DNA from: Leptobacterium sp964389205
Lineage (GTDB): Bacteria > Bacteroidota > Bacteroidia > Flavobacteriales > Flavobacteriaceae
NCBI GenBank assembly: GCA_964389205.1
Contig: CAYMDH010000013.1
Coordinates: forward strand, 1-64,000
Reading direction: 5' to 3'
DNA length: 64,000 nucleotides
Below the pieces are notes generated by a model. That model had not been told where the DNA came from. It did not search any database and saw only the letters and a list, made by a program, of their open reading frames with translations. The first letter of the stretch is position 1. Each line of letters starts with the position of its first letter. Both the position numbers and the translations under genes were made by a program. Shown here piece by piece: positions 1-8,822 of the stretch.

Positions 1-59
1 TAATTTTATAGAAATATTAGAAATTTAAGCAGTTCTAATTAGGGGAAGCCTACAACATT

Positions 60-173
60 ATGTTATATTTTTTTACTGCTAAAGCAATGGCATCTATTGT
101 TTTGTTCTACGGAATATCTCTAGGAAAAAACTTTAATCATGCCATATGGAATAGCAAATATTTTAATGCCTAA
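60..173 (+). CDS. possible 37-aa small protein
   Basis: A short reading frame begins with ATG at 60 and ends with TAA at 171-173, 14 bases before the DUF2007 gene. An AGGGGAAG stretch about 12 bases upstream could act as a ribosome binding site, which is unusual for this AT-rich genome. The peptide has a short hydrophobic stretch in its first half (around ASIVLFYGI) and a polar Asn/Lys-rich tail. I do not recognise a family. It could be the first gene of a two-gene unit with the DUF2007 protein, or a chance frame. Confidence 0.3.
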   Translation: MLYFFTAKAMASIVLFYGISLGKNFNHAIWNSKYFNA

Positions 174-187
174 CATAATACATAAAA

Positions 188-433
188 ATGAGTGAAGGAA
201 GATCTGGTCTAAAAAACATCTTTGTAGGATCTACAGTTTCGTCTCAATTAATTCAAGCACGATTAAAAGAAATTGGTGTCATCACTATTGTTAAAGATCA
301 TTTTCATTCTGGAAATATCGCTGGATTTGCAGGTGATATTCCTGAAAACCTTGAATTATATGTTCTCGAAGATGAATTTATTGAAGCAAATGAAATAATT
401 AGTCAATTAATACGAGAAGGAAGATTAGAATAA
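188..433 (+). CDS. DUF2007 family putative signal-transducing protein
   Basis: A complete 81-aa protein resembling the DUF2007 family. These are small soluble alpha/beta proteins annotated as putative signal-transducing proteins, and their biochemical role is unknown. The N-terminal part has the typical pattern of a short strand, 'STVSSQLIQARLKE' helix and a 'GI' turn. The C-terminal half has an acidic segment followed by a helix ending in LIREGR. There is no signal peptide or membrane segment. The ATG is preceded by an A-rich stretch rather than a strong ribosome binding site, as is usual in Bacteroidota. The gene converges on the ABC-F gene downstream. Confidence 0.7.
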   Translation: MSEGRSGLKNIFVGSTVSSQLIQARLKEIGVITIVKDHFHSGNIAGFAGDIPENLELYVLEDEFIEANEIISQLIREGRLE

Positions 434-471
434 CCAAAGTATGATTATTCTAATTCATAGTTATATAACTT

Positions 472-2103
472 TTATACTCCTACTGAATACATTTTTGCTC
501 GTTGTTCTTTGATACTTTTATCGCGCATATAATCATCAAATGATAAATACCTATCAATTACTCCATTAGGAGTCAATTCTATAATTCTATTGGCTACAGT
601 TTGCGCAAATTCGTGATCATGAGTTGTAAATAAAACAGTTCCTTTAAAATTTTTCAATGAATTATTAAAGGTAGTAATACTTTCGAGATCCAAATGGTTT
701 GTAGGCTCATCAAGCATTAAAACATTTGCTCTTAGCATCATCATTCTACTTAACATACAACGTACTTTTTCTCCTCCAGAGAGGACACTTCCCGTTTTGA
801 AGGCATCTTCTCCACTAAAAAGCATTTTTCCTAAAAAACCACGCACATACACTTCTTCTCTTTCTTCTTCACTGGTAGCCCATTGTCTTAGCCAATCTAC
901 TAACGTCAGGTTATTCTCAAAATAATTTGAATTATCTACTGGCAAATAAGATTGTCCCGTTGTAACTCCCCATTGATAATTTCCTGTTTCTTGTTTAAGT
1001 TGATTATTAACAATTTCATAAAAAGCAGTTGTCGCTCTAGAATCTCTAGAAATGATTGCTACTTTATCTCCTTTGGTTAAGTTAATATTTACATTTTTAA
1101 ACAACAACTTTCCATCACTCTTTGCCATTAGGTTTTCAACATTTAATATTTGATCTCCTGCTTCTCTTTCTTGTTCGAAAATAATTGCTGGATATCTACG
1201 ACTAGAAGGTTTAATGTCTTCTATCTTAAGTTTAGCTAACATTTTCTTTCTTGAAGTAGCTTGTTTACTTTTAGCTACGTTGGCACTAAATCGTTGAATA
1301 AATTCTTGTAACTCTTTTGCTTTTTCTTCAGATTTTTTGTTTTGTTGCGCACGCTGTCTAGCGGCTAATTGGCTTGATTCATACCAAAATGTATAATTTC
1401 CAGAATAATGAGATATTTTTCCAAAATCAATATCAGATATATGTGTGCAAACAGCATCTAAAAAGTGACGGTCATGAGAAACAACAATAACTGTATTGTC
1501 ATAATTTGCAAGAAAATGCTCCAACCACGAAATAGTTTCAAAATCTAAGTCATTGGTAGGCTCATCCATGATCAAAACGTCTGGATTTCCAAACAAAGCT
1601 TGGGCCAATAACACTCGAACTTTTAATTTAGAATCCAAATCTACCATAGAAGTATAATGCATATCTTCATTCACCCCTAAATTAGATAATAAAGCCGCAG
1701 CATCACTATCTGCATTCCATCCGTTCATCTCTTCAAATTGCACTTGTAACTCTCCTACTCTATCTCCATCTGCATCACCAAAGTCTGGTTTTGCATAAAT
1801 ATCATCCATTTCTTTTTTAATAGCGTAAAGAGGTTTGTTCCCCATTATTACGGCTTCTAACACTGTAAATTGATCGTATGCATAATGGTCTTGTTCTAGA
1901 ACAGACATTCTCTTCCCTGGTTCTAAATGAATATTTCCAGAAGTTGCGTCTATTTTACCTGCTATTATTTTTAGAAATGTAGATTTTCCAGCACCATTAG
2001 CGCCTATAATTCCATAGCAGTTACCTTGTGTAAAAGTAACATTAACTTCATCGAATAATACTCTTTTACCGAATTGTACTGAAAGATTTGATACAGATAG
2101 CAT
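472..2103 (-). CDS. ybiT: ABC-F family ATPase, YbiT-like
   Basis: A 543-aa soluble protein with two ABC ATPase domains and no membrane segments, the layout of ABC-F translation factors that act on the ribosome. The linker after domain 1 (around residues 270-285, RFSANVAKSKQATSR) closely matches what I recall of E. coli YbiT. Domain 1 has an intact Walker A (residues 34-42, GANGAGKST) and Walker B/EPTN (175-184), but its signature is DLDSKLK instead of LSGGQ. Domain 2 has an intact signature (LSGGE, 441-445) and Walker B, but its P-loop (about 351-360, ISRDSRATTA) has lost the GxxGxGKS/T residues. One composite ATP site therefore looks complete and the other dead. The assignment to YbiT-like ABC-F is firm; the exact role is inferred. 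Confidence 0.88.
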   Translation of the reverse strand: MLSVSNLSVQFGKRVLFDEVNVTFTQGNCYGIIGANGAGKSTFLKIIAGKIDATSGNIHLEPGKRMSVLEQDHYAYDQFTVLEAVIMGNKPLYAIKKEMDDIYAKPDFGDADGDRVGELQVQFEEMNGWNADSDAAALLSNLGVNEDMHYTSMVDLDSKLKVRVLLAQALFGNPDVLIMDEPTNDLDFETISWLEHFLANYDNTVIVVSHDRHFLDAVCTHISDIDFGKISHYSGNYTFWYESSQLAARQRAQQNKKSEEKAKELQEFIQRFSANVAKSKQATSRKKMLAKLKIEDIKPSSRRYPAIIFEQEREAGDQILNVENLMAKSDGKLLFKNVNINLTKGDKVAIISRDSRATTAFYEIVNNQLKQETGNYQWGVTTGQSYLPVDNSNYFENNLTLVDWLRQWATSEEEREEVYVRGFLGKMLFSGEDAFKTGSVLSGGEKVRCMLSRMMMLRANVLMLDEPTNHLDLESITTFNNSLKNFKGTVLFTTHDHEFAQTVANRIIELTPNGVIDRYLSFDDYMRDKSIKEQRAKMYSVGV

Positions 2104-2129
2104 GTATTTTTTGTTTTTTAAATCTGGCG

Positions 2130-2158
2130 CAAAAGTAATAAAATATGTCTAAAATCAA
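2130..2158 (-). promoter_or_regulatory. Bacteroidota-type promoter of the ABC-F gene
   Basis: Read on the minus strand, TACTTTTG (2137-2130) fits the Bacteroidota -7 consensus TAnnTTTG. A TTG at 2158-2156 lies 18 bases further upstream, in the -33 position. Transcription would start about 20-25 bases ahead of the ABC-F start codon. Confidence 0.5.
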
Positions 2159-2303
2159 CTAGCAAAATGGAGTAGATATTAACGTTTTAAATAACATTTT
2201 TAACGCTGTTTTAACACGATGAATCTTCTTGCTTCTTTAGATTTGCTATTATTATGTATAAAGTATCACTAATTATAATTCAGATACTTAACTAAAGTTT
2301 TAT

Positions 2304-3707
2304 ATGAGGTTTACACTATTATTCTTATCTATTTTAATTGCTCATAGTTGTTCTACAGAAAAAACTTCTTCAAATACCTATTTTGGAGGTGAAGTATTGC
2401 ATCCTAATGATTCTTATATTGTATTGTACAAAAATGAGAAAGTTATAGACTCTGCTAAATTAGATGCTAATAATAGATTTTTAATAAAATTAAGCGATGA
2501 TTTCGAAGAGGGTTTGTATCATTTTAATCATCGCCCTGAAGAGCAGTATATTTTTATTGAAAAGGGGGATAGTATTTTGATACGATTAAACACATTATAT
2601 TTTGACGAATCACTTGTTTTTACAGGAAAAGGTGCAGAAAAAAACAATTTTCTTATAGAAATGTTTCTTATTCATGAAGATGAAGAGAATTTAATTAGAA
2701 ATTACTATGGTTTAGAACCAGATGATTTTAATCGTAAAATGGACTCATTAAAAACAATGAAATTTGAACAATTTAATGATTTAACTGAGCGATTTGAATT
2801 ATCTGAGAATGCTAAAAATGTAGCTTCTGCAAGTATCAATTATCCATATTACGATACAAAAGAGATTTACCCTTATATGCACAAAGAATCAAAATCTCTA
2901 GAAAAAGTAAAAGAAGTACCAACAAACTTTTATAACTATAGACAAGACTTAGATTTTAATGATTCTAGATTGAGTTATTTTAGACCATACTTAGATTATT
3001 TAGTGATGCATTTTAGTAATTTATCATATGTTGAGTGCAAAACTATTTGTGATGAAGGAGGACTTCCTATTGAAAGTTCACTTCATTTTCATACTCATAA
3101 ATTAAAATTGATAGATAGCATTATAAAAAAAGAAGATCTACGTGATAATCTTTTTAGAAATACCGCATATACTTATCTTCTTCAAGATCAAAACCCTAAA
3201 ATGAATAAGGAATTTATTTCTGCTTTCAACAAGTATTCAAAAAACAATAAATACTTAGGTGAAATAAATGATTTATATACCTCTATCAAAAACTTACATA
3301 AAGGCAATCAAATACCTATTATTTCTTTGATTAAAACTAATGGTGATACAATAACATCTGATACTGTTTTAAATGATGACAGTGTTTATTATTTCTGGTC
3401 TATGAATCAAAAGAACCATATGAAAAAAATAAACAATCGAGTAAAAGTTTTAAAAAAGAAATATCCTTCTTATAATTTTATTGGTATCAATATTAATAGT
3501 GATCAAGAAAGATGGTTGAAAAGTATATCAATGTTAGGTTTAAATGTTGAAAACCAATACAGAGCTACCAATTTTGATGAAGTAAGTCGTAAATTTATTA
3601 TTAATGGGCTTAACAAAGTAATTATTGTAAAATCTGATGGTATTATTGTAGATGCATTCTCATATATCTATGATTCTGAATTTGAGAACACCTTAAAAAG
3701 TTTATGA
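2304..3707 (+). CDS. thioredoxin-fold lipoprotein lacking the CxxC redox motif
   Basis: A 467-aa protein that starts with a lipoprotein signal peptide (lipobox ending at Cys16), so it is probably anchored in a periplasmic membrane leaflet. The N-terminal region looks like the DUF4369-type beta domain that often precedes TlpA/ResA-like thioredoxins in Bacteroidota. The last 120 or so residues follow a thioredoxin-like pattern, but the position of the WCxxC active site reads WSMNQKN, without cysteines. A redox role is therefore unlikely; a structural or binding role is more plausible. It is monocistronic and ends at a bidirectional terminator shared with the transaldolase gene. Confidence 0.55.
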   Translation: MRFTLLFLSILIAHSCSTEKTSSNTYFGGEVLHPNDSYIVLYKNEKVIDSAKLDANNRFLIKLSDDFEEGLYHFNHRPEEQYIFIEKGDSILIRLNTLYFDESLVFTGKGAEKNNFLIEMFLIHEDEENLIRNYYGLEPDDFNRKMDSLKTMKFEQFNDLTERFELSENAKNVASASINYPYYDTKEIYPYMHKESKSLEKVKEVPTNFYNYRQDLDFNDSRLSYFRPYLDYLVMHFSNLSYVECKTICDEGGLPIESSLHFHTHKLKLIDSIIKKEDLRDNLFRNTAYTYLLQDQNPKMNKEFISAFNKYSKNNKYLGEINDLYTSIKNLHKGNQIPIISLIKTNGDTITSDTVLNDDSVYYFWSMNQKNHMKKINNRVKVLKKKYPSYNFIGININSDQERWLKSISMLGLNVENQYRATNFDEVSRKFIINGLNKVIIVKSDGIIVDAFSYIYDSEFENTLKSL

Positions 3708-3713
3708 TATTAA

Positions 3714-3742
3714 AAAAGCTGCTAGATAAACTAACAGCTTTT
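3714..3742. terminator. bidirectional intrinsic terminator
   Basis: An 8-bp perfect stem (AAAAGCTG at 3714-3721 with CAGCTTTT at 3735-3742) continues inward with a TAG/CTA pairing after one mismatch. It is flanked by A and T runs, so it can serve both converging genes. Confidence 0.7.
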
Positions 3743-3766
3743 GGTTTTATTTTTCTTTATTATAAT

Positions 3767-4420
3767 TTAGTTTCCTTTTTTATAATCTGCTAAAAATTTC
3801 TCTAATCCAATGTCTGTCAATGGGTGTTTAAGTAATCCTGTTATCGATGATAAAGGACCAGTCATTACATCAGATCCTATTTTTGCACATTCAATAACAT
3901 GCATTGTATGTCTAACCGATGCAGCCAATATTTCTGTTTGATATCCATAATTATCATATACCTCTCTTATCTCAGAAATTAAATTTAATCCATCTGTAGA
4001 AATATCATCCAAACGACCAATAAAAGGAGATACATAAGTTGCTCCTGCCTTAGCGGCCAATAATGCTTGTCCTACTGAAAACACCAAGGTGCAATTTGTT
4101 TTTATACCATTATCAGAGAAATATTTTATTGCTTTTATTCCTTCTTTAATCATAGGTATTTTTACTACTATTTGAGGATGAAGTTCGGCTAACGCCTCTC
4201 CCTCTCTAACCATACCTTCAAAATCAGTTGAAATTACTTCTGCAGAAACATCTCCATCTACAATATTACAAATAGCTACATAATGTTTTAAAATATTATC
4301 ATGCCCTGTAATTCCTTCTTTGGCCATTAATGAAGGGTTTGTAGTTACTCCATCAAGAATACCAAGAGATTGTGCCTCTTTAATCTGATCTAAATTAGCC
4401 GTATCAATAAAAAATTTCAT
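3767..4420 (-). CDS. fsa: fructose-6-phosphate aldolase / transaldolase family protein
   Basis: A 217-aa TIM-barrel enzyme of the small transaldolase subfamily (FSA/TalC type). It matches the family over its full length: MKFFIDTAN start, DGVTTNPSL motif (residues 23-31) and the Schiff-base lysine in VVKIPM (about Lys87). Family members either transfer dihydroxyacetone units in the non-oxidative pentose phosphate pathway or cleave fructose 6-phosphate. Sequence alone does not separate these activities, though Bacteroidota copies are usually annotated as transaldolase or FSA. The gene has its own promoter, whose -33 element lies in the 3' end of the neighbouring SDR gene, and it ends at a bidirectional terminator. 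Confidence 0.88.
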   Translation of the reverse strand: MKFFIDTANLDQIKEAQSLGILDGVTTNPSLMAKEGITGHDNILKHYVAICNIVDGDVSAEVISTDFEGMVREGEALAELHPQIVVKIPMIKEGIKAIKYFSDNGIKTNCTLVFSVGQALLAAKAGATYVSPFIGRLDDISTDGLNLISEIREVYDNYGYQTEILAASVRHTMHVIECAKIGSDVMTGPLSSITGLLKHPLTDIGLEKFLADYKKGN

Positions 4421-4460
4421 CTTTTAAGTTATATTAATTACTATGATTTATATTTTTTTG

Positions 4461-4492
4461 CAAAACTACAATTTATAATGGTTTAGAAGCAA
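4461..4492 (-). promoter_or_regulatory. promoter of fsa
   Basis: On the minus strand, TAGTTTTG (4468-4461) matches TAnnTTTG and TTG at 4492-4490 sits 21 bases upstream. Part of the element overlaps the last codons of the SDR gene, so fsa is probably transcribed independently of it. Confidence 0.5.
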
Positions 4493-5272
4493 TTTCTCAT
4501 ATGTTTTATCTGGTAATATTCTTTTTAAAACGATAGAGAATTTTTGCATCGTAGATCCTATCTTATAATGAACTTTTGGTTTTTTTGAATGAATAATTTT
4601 ATATACTAAACGAGCAACATCTTCAGGGTTTCCTCCTTGAGATACATGATCATCTATTAATTTAAGTGTTTTAGTATAAGAAGTTTCATATGGAGAGTTG
4701 TCTTTAACAGGAGTATGATATCTAGAAGCTGCTATATTAGTAACAAAATCACCTGGAGCGATATTTGTCATATGAATCCCAAAATTTTTGATTTCCATTC
4801 GCATTGCCTCTGTAACAAGTTTTAACGCTGTCTTTGTTGCAGAATAAATACCACGATAAGGTAACCCCATGTATGCTGCAATAGAAGTTACATTAATTAT
4901 AAGGCCTTGTTTAGCATCTCGCATATAAGGAATAACTTCTTTTGCTACATTGATGGGTCCATATAAATTAGTTTGAAATGCTTTGTGAATTTCTTCTGTT
5001 GGGGTTTCTTCTACAGGTCCTGTAATTCCAATTCCTGCATTATTAATAAGGATATCAATTTTTCCTTCTTTTGAAATAATCTCTTTTATTCCTTTAGAAA
5101 TGGTTTTCTTATTAGTTACATCCAATGTTATTAGTTGAAATGCCTTAAATTCTACTGTATTTTCTGGATTTCTACTCGTTCCATATACCGTAAATCCTTC
5201 TTTAGTTAGATACTCACCTATGGCTTTACCTATACCGGAAGATCCTCCTGTAATTAAGACAACTTTTGACAT
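4466..5272 (-). CDS. SDR family NAD(P)-dependent oxidoreductase
   Basis: A 268-aa classical short-chain dehydrogenase. It has the Rossmann TGGSSGIG cofactor motif (residues 8-15), the NNAG motif, a catalytic Ser in the VTSIAA strand, and YSATK with the catalytic Tyr and Lys. The substrate cannot be read from sequence; the overall look is of the general 'classical SDR' group with a C-terminal extension. It is transcribed away from the SRP RNA gene, in the same direction. Confidence 0.85.
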   Translation of the reverse strand: MSKVVLITGGSSGIGKAIGEYLTKEGFTVYGTSRNPENTVEFKAFQLITLDVTNKKTISKGIKEIISKEGKIDILINNAGIGITGPVEETPTEEIHKAFQTNLYGPINVAKEVIPYMRDAKQGLIINVTSIAAYMGLPYRGIYSATKTALKLVTEAMRMEIKNFGIHMTNIAPGDFVTNIAASRYHTPVKDNSPYETSYTKTLKLIDDHVSQGGNPEDVARLVYKIIHSKKPKVHYKIGSTMQKFSIVLKRILPDKTYEKLLLNHYKL

Positions 5273-5350
5273 GGCTCTTTTGCAACATTAGTTGGTGCAA
5301 ATAAACGATAAAATTTTAGAGTAAAAAAGAAGAACAAAGAAGTAAAAAAA

Positions 5351-5444
5351 GGCAAGCTACCTACATCGCACCGCTACAACCGCATACCCTTGCTGCGTTC
5401 CCACCCTGGGGGATTCTGCAGGAGCTAGTCGTGTAGGACTTGCC
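5351..5444 (-). ncRNA. ffs: small signal recognition particle RNA (4.5S-like)
   Basis: The ends are complementary (GGCAAGCTACC at 5351 and a TTGCC end at 5444), which would form the long helix of a bacterial SRP RNA. In minus-strand orientation the apical part reads CAGGGTGGGAACGCAGCAAGG, which contains the GGAA tetraloop closed by GTG/CGC and the AGCA-type internal loop bound by Ffh. The RNA scaffolds Ffh for co-translational membrane targeting. A near-perfect promoter lies immediately upstream. The 5' and 3' ends are estimated from pairing. Confidence 0.9.
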
Positions 5445-5449
5445 GGGTG

Positions 5450-5479
5450 CAAAGATACAATCTTTTAAACTTTTGTCAA
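5450..5479 (-). promoter_or_regulatory. promoter of the SRP RNA gene
   Basis: On the minus strand, TATCTTTG (5457-5450) is a full match to TAnnTTTG. TTG at 5479-5477 is separated from it by 19 bases. The predicted start site coincides with the 5' end of the SRP RNA helix near 5444. Confidence 0.7.
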
Positions 5480-5533
5480 GTATTTTTTAATCTTAATTTA
5501 GTTAGTTAAATTGCTTAAAATAAATTTTAAATT

Positions 5534-6565
5534 ATGAATGTGGTTAAGTTGTTAGCTTTTAGTTTTTTAAGCTTATTTTTTTTAGGGTGTAACGAAAAAA
5601 AAACTGATTTTACTATTCAAATTGAAGGTAATAAAAAAGAATTCCAGTTAGGAGATGCCTTTAATATTGATGTAGTAAGCAAAAAAAATATTGCAATTGA
5701 TTCTGTTTCTTATGAAATAAGCAATAAAAAATTAAAAATTTCAAAAGGAAGTATAATACTCGAAGGTGTTCTATTAGGAAATCAAGAGATAAAAGCAACT
5801 GTTTTTTTTAATAATACTTCAGAAGTTGTTTCTAAAAGAATTTCTATTTTTTCTAACAAAGCTCCTAAAATATATACTTATGAAATTATAAATCAATTTC
5901 CTCATGATATAAAAGCGTATACGCAAGGATTAGAATTTTATAACGATACTTTGTATGAAGGAACTGGAAGAAATGGGCAATCTACATTACGAAAATTAGA
6001 TTATAAAACAGGGAAAGTTATTAAAAAAATCGAGTTAGCCAGTAATTATTTCGGAGAAGGTATTACTATCTTAAATGACAAGATTTATCAACTTACATGG
6101 CAAAAAAAGACCGGGTTTGTGTATGATTTAAATACATTTGAAAAGATCAGTGATTTTGTTTATGGTGATAGTAGAGAAGGCTGGGGCTTGTGTAATGACG
6201 GTAATGTACTGTATAAAAGCGATGGAACCAATAAAATATGGATCCTCAATCCTAATACTTTAATTGAAGAGCGCTATATTCAAACAGTTACAAATTCTTC
6301 GATTTTCTCTAAAGCCAATGAACTAGAATATGCCAATGGAAAAATTTATGCTAATACTTATCAAAAAGATGGCGTAATGATTATAAACCCTGATACAGGA
6401 GCTATTGAAGGTGTTGTTGATTTTAGGGGGCTCATTGATAAAACAAAGAAGCATAAAGATATCGATGTTTTAAACGGCATTGCTTATCACCCAACCAAAG
6501 AAACTTTTTTTGTTACAGGCAAAAACTGGGATACACTGTTTGAAGTTAAAATTATAGCTAAATAA
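5534..6565 (+). CDS. glutaminyl-peptide cyclotransferase (glutamine cyclotransferase type), lipoprotein
   Basis: A 343-aa exported lipoprotein with lipobox Cys at residue 19. The region from about residue 110 onward is a bacterial/plant-type glutamine cyclotransferase beta-propeller, with the family patterns YTQGLEF, LYEGTGRNGQS, YFGEGIT, YQLTW and GWGLC. The enzyme converts N-terminal Gln to pyroglutamate. T9SS substrates commonly mature to N-terminal Gln after signal peptide cleavage, so a role in capping exported proteins is plausible in this background (inference). The roughly 90 residues before the propeller form a beta-rich domain of unknown role. Confidence 0.88.
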   Translation: MNVVKLLAFSFLSLFFLGCNEKKTDFTIQIEGNKKEFQLGDAFNIDVVSKKNIAIDSVSYEISNKKLKISKGSIILEGVLLGNQEIKATVFFNNTSEVVSKRISIFSNKAPKIYTYEIINQFPHDIKAYTQGLEFYNDTLYEGTGRNGQSTLRKLDYKTGKVIKKIELASNYFGEGITILNDKIYQLTWQKKTGFVYDLNTFEKISDFVYGDSREGWGLCNDGNVLYKSDGTNKIWILNPNTLIEERYIQTVTNSSIFSKANELEYANGKIYANTYQKDGVMIINPDTGAIEGVVDFRGLIDKTKKHKDIDVLNGIAYHPTKETFFVTGKNWDTLFEVKIIAK

Positions 6566-6582
6566 TTATAAAACAATCTTTA

Positions 6583-6975
6583 TTGAAACTATTAGAAAAA
6601 GACGTTGTTGTTGTACAAGACGATCTGGATGAAATGCAGCATGTAAATAATGTACGATATTTACAATGGGTTCAAGATATTGCCAAAGCTCATTGGATAG
6701 CATTAACTACTCCTTTTCTTCAAGAGACATATGCATGGGTGGTTTTAAGCCATCAAATAGAATACAAAGCAGCTGCAGTATTAGATGATATTCTTACTTT
6801 AAAAACATTTGTGATTTCTTCAAAAGGAGTTTCTTCTGTTCGTGTTGTAGAAATAACACATAAAAATTCGGGGAAATTAATAGCAAAAGCAACTACAAAA
6901 TGGTGTTTACTTAATTCAAAAACAAAAAAACCTGTAAGAATTCCATCAGAAATCTTTTCGTTTTTTCATAATTGA
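6583..6975 (+). CDS. acyl-CoA thioesterase (hotdog fold, FatB/YbgC-like)
   Basis: A 130-aa single hotdog domain with the typical DDLDEMQHVNNVRYLQWVQD segment, in which Asp and the HxNN-type motif form the active site of 4-hydroxybenzoyl-CoA thioesterase-like enzymes. It lies 17 bases downstream of the cyclotransferase. No ATG is available at the N terminus; the likely start is TTG at 6583. It probably hydrolyses acyl-CoA; the chain-length preference is unknown. Confidence 0.8.
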   Translation: MKLLEKDVVVVQDDLDEMQHVNNVRYLQWVQDIAKAHWIALTTPFLQETYAWVVLSHQIEYKAAAVLDDILTLKTFVISSKGVSSVRVVEITHKNSGKLIAKATTKWCLLNSKTKKPVRIPSEIFSFFHN

Positions 6976-7196
6976 TATTTTCTATACTAATAACTCTTCT
7001 TGACTTTTTCTATTTCCTAAAAAATGATTAAAACTCATCTATATTTCATTACTTTTTTTAGATATAGCCCTGCTATAATCTTTAAAAAGTATCTTATCTA
7101 GTTAAATTTTAGTTTATTTTCGGTTAAACATAAAAAATCAAAATGAGTTCTAATTGATTCAATCTAAAGTTATATTTTTACAAAAAGCATTTATTG

Positions 7197-8753
7197 ATGA
7201 AGAAGAGTTTTATACTTATTTTAATAGTTGGTGTAGCTATTGTATGGAGTTCATGCAGAAATGATTTTGAATTTGAATTAAGCTCTGGAAGTTTAGAATT
7301 CTCTAGAGATACTGTATTTTTAGATACTGTGTTTACCAATATAGGTTCCAGTACATTCACTTTAAAAGTATTTAATCGTAGCAACGATGATATTAGAATA
7401 CCCAACGTACAATTAGGAGAAGGTGAAAGTTCTAGCTATCGTCTTAACGTAAATGGAATTGCAGGTAAAGTATTTGAAGATGTAGAAATACAAGCGAGAG
7501 ATAGTATTTTTATTTTTATTGAGACCACCATAGACATTCAAGATTTTGTAACCAATGAGACACAATTTTTATTTACAGACGTTATTGAATTTGATAGCGG
7601 TGATAATAGACAAGAGGTTGAACTTGTAACACTGGTTCAGGATGCTATTTTCTTATTTCCACAACGTTCAGATGATGGTACTACAGAATCTATATTATTA
7701 AGCATTGATGATGAAGGTGTAGAAACTCGTCTAGAAGGCTTTTTCTTAGAAGATGACGAATTAAACTTTACAAATGAAAGGCCTTATGTTATTTTTGGGT
7801 TTGCGGCGGTAAGAGATGGGCAAACAATCACTATGGAACCAGGAACTAGAATTCATTTTCATGAAAATTCTGGAATCTTAGTAGGCAGTGGCGCCTCTCT
7901 AGAAGTAAATGGAACTTTAAGTACAGATCAAACATTACTTGAAAATGAAGTTATTTTTGAAGGAGATCGATTAGAACCTGTTTTTTCTAATGTCCCAGGA
8001 CAATGGGGAACTGTGTGGCTCGCGCCTGGAAGCACAGGAAATTCTATCAATTATTTAACTATTAGAAATGCTACGGTTGGTATTCTCTCTGATGGTAATG
8101 ATGGTAGTTCTACTCCAAGTTTAACTATTAGAAATTCACAAATCCACAATTCTTCTAATATAGGGTTATGGGGTAGATCTTCTAATATAGATGCCGAAAA
8201 CTTTGTGATTGGAAATGCAGGACAAGCTTCTCTATTTTGCAATCTTGGAGGTGTTTATAATTTCACACATGCTACATTCTCTAATTTTTGGATCAACAGT
8301 TTTAGAAGCTTCCCTGCCGTATTAATTGATAATTTTGTACAACTTCAAGACGGAAGTATTATAACAAACGACCTTCAAGAAGCAAACTTTAACAATTCAA
8401 TTATTACAGGGAATACCAATATAGAATTATTCCTCTCTGCTGTAAATGAAGCGGACTTTAATTTTAATTTTGCAAATTGTTTGATACAATTTGATGACTT
8501 TAATGATCAATTTATAGACAATCCTCTGTTAGATTTTACAGACACTGCGTTTTATCAAAATATCATCTTAAATGAGAATGTAGATTTTAGTAACCCCAAT
8601 GCTAATGATTTTAGAATCGGGCAAGCATCTGCCGCTATTAATCTGGGAGCTTCAAATTTTGCCTTACAAGTTCCTTTAGATTTATTAGGTGTGGATAGGA
8701 CTACCGCTCCAGATTTAGGTGCTTTTCAAAATATTAATTTTGATTCAAACTAG
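7197..8753 (+). CDS. lipoprotein with right-handed beta-helix-like repeats
   Basis: A 518-aa exported lipoprotein with lipobox Cys at residue 20. I chose ATG at 7197 because the TTG just before it only adds one Met ahead of the Lys-Lys of the signal peptide. Residues about 30-150 look like an immunoglobulin-like beta-sandwich, with repeats of 'DTVFLDTVFTNIGSS' type. The rest has short beta-strand repeats with Asn and Gly turns (TIRNA, TIRNSQIHN, GNTNIE), as in parallel beta-helix proteins. It resembles conserved flavobacterial surface lipoproteins of unknown function. It converges on glyA. Confidence 0.6.
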   Translation: MKKSFILILIVGVAIVWSSCRNDFEFELSSGSLEFSRDTVFLDTVFTNIGSSTFTLKVFNRSNDDIRIPNVQLGEGESSSYRLNVNGIAGKVFEDVEIQARDSIFIFIETTIDIQDFVTNETQFLFTDVIEFDSGDNRQEVELVTLVQDAIFLFPQRSDDGTTESILLSIDDEGVETRLEGFFLEDDELNFTNERPYVIFGFAAVRDGQTITMEPGTRIHFHENSGILVGSGASLEVNGTLSTDQTLLENEVIFEGDRLEPVFSNVPGQWGTVWLAPGSTGNSINYLTIRNATVGILSDGNDGSSTPSLTIRNSQIHNSSNIGLWGRSSNIDAENFVIGNAGQASLFCNLGGVYNFTHATFSNFWINSFRSFPAVLIDNFVQLQDGSIITNDLQEANFNNSIITGNTNIELFLSAVNEADFNFNFANCLIQFDDFNDQFIDNPLLDFTDTAFYQNIILNENVDFSNPNANDFRIGQASAAINLGASNFALQVPLDLLGVDRTTAPDLGAFQNINFDSN

Positions 8754-8822
8754 TTTTAATAATAAGGTTTTCGATAATAGAACTACTCGTAAAAAATTTA
8801 ATTTGTTATATTAATGTTGTTA

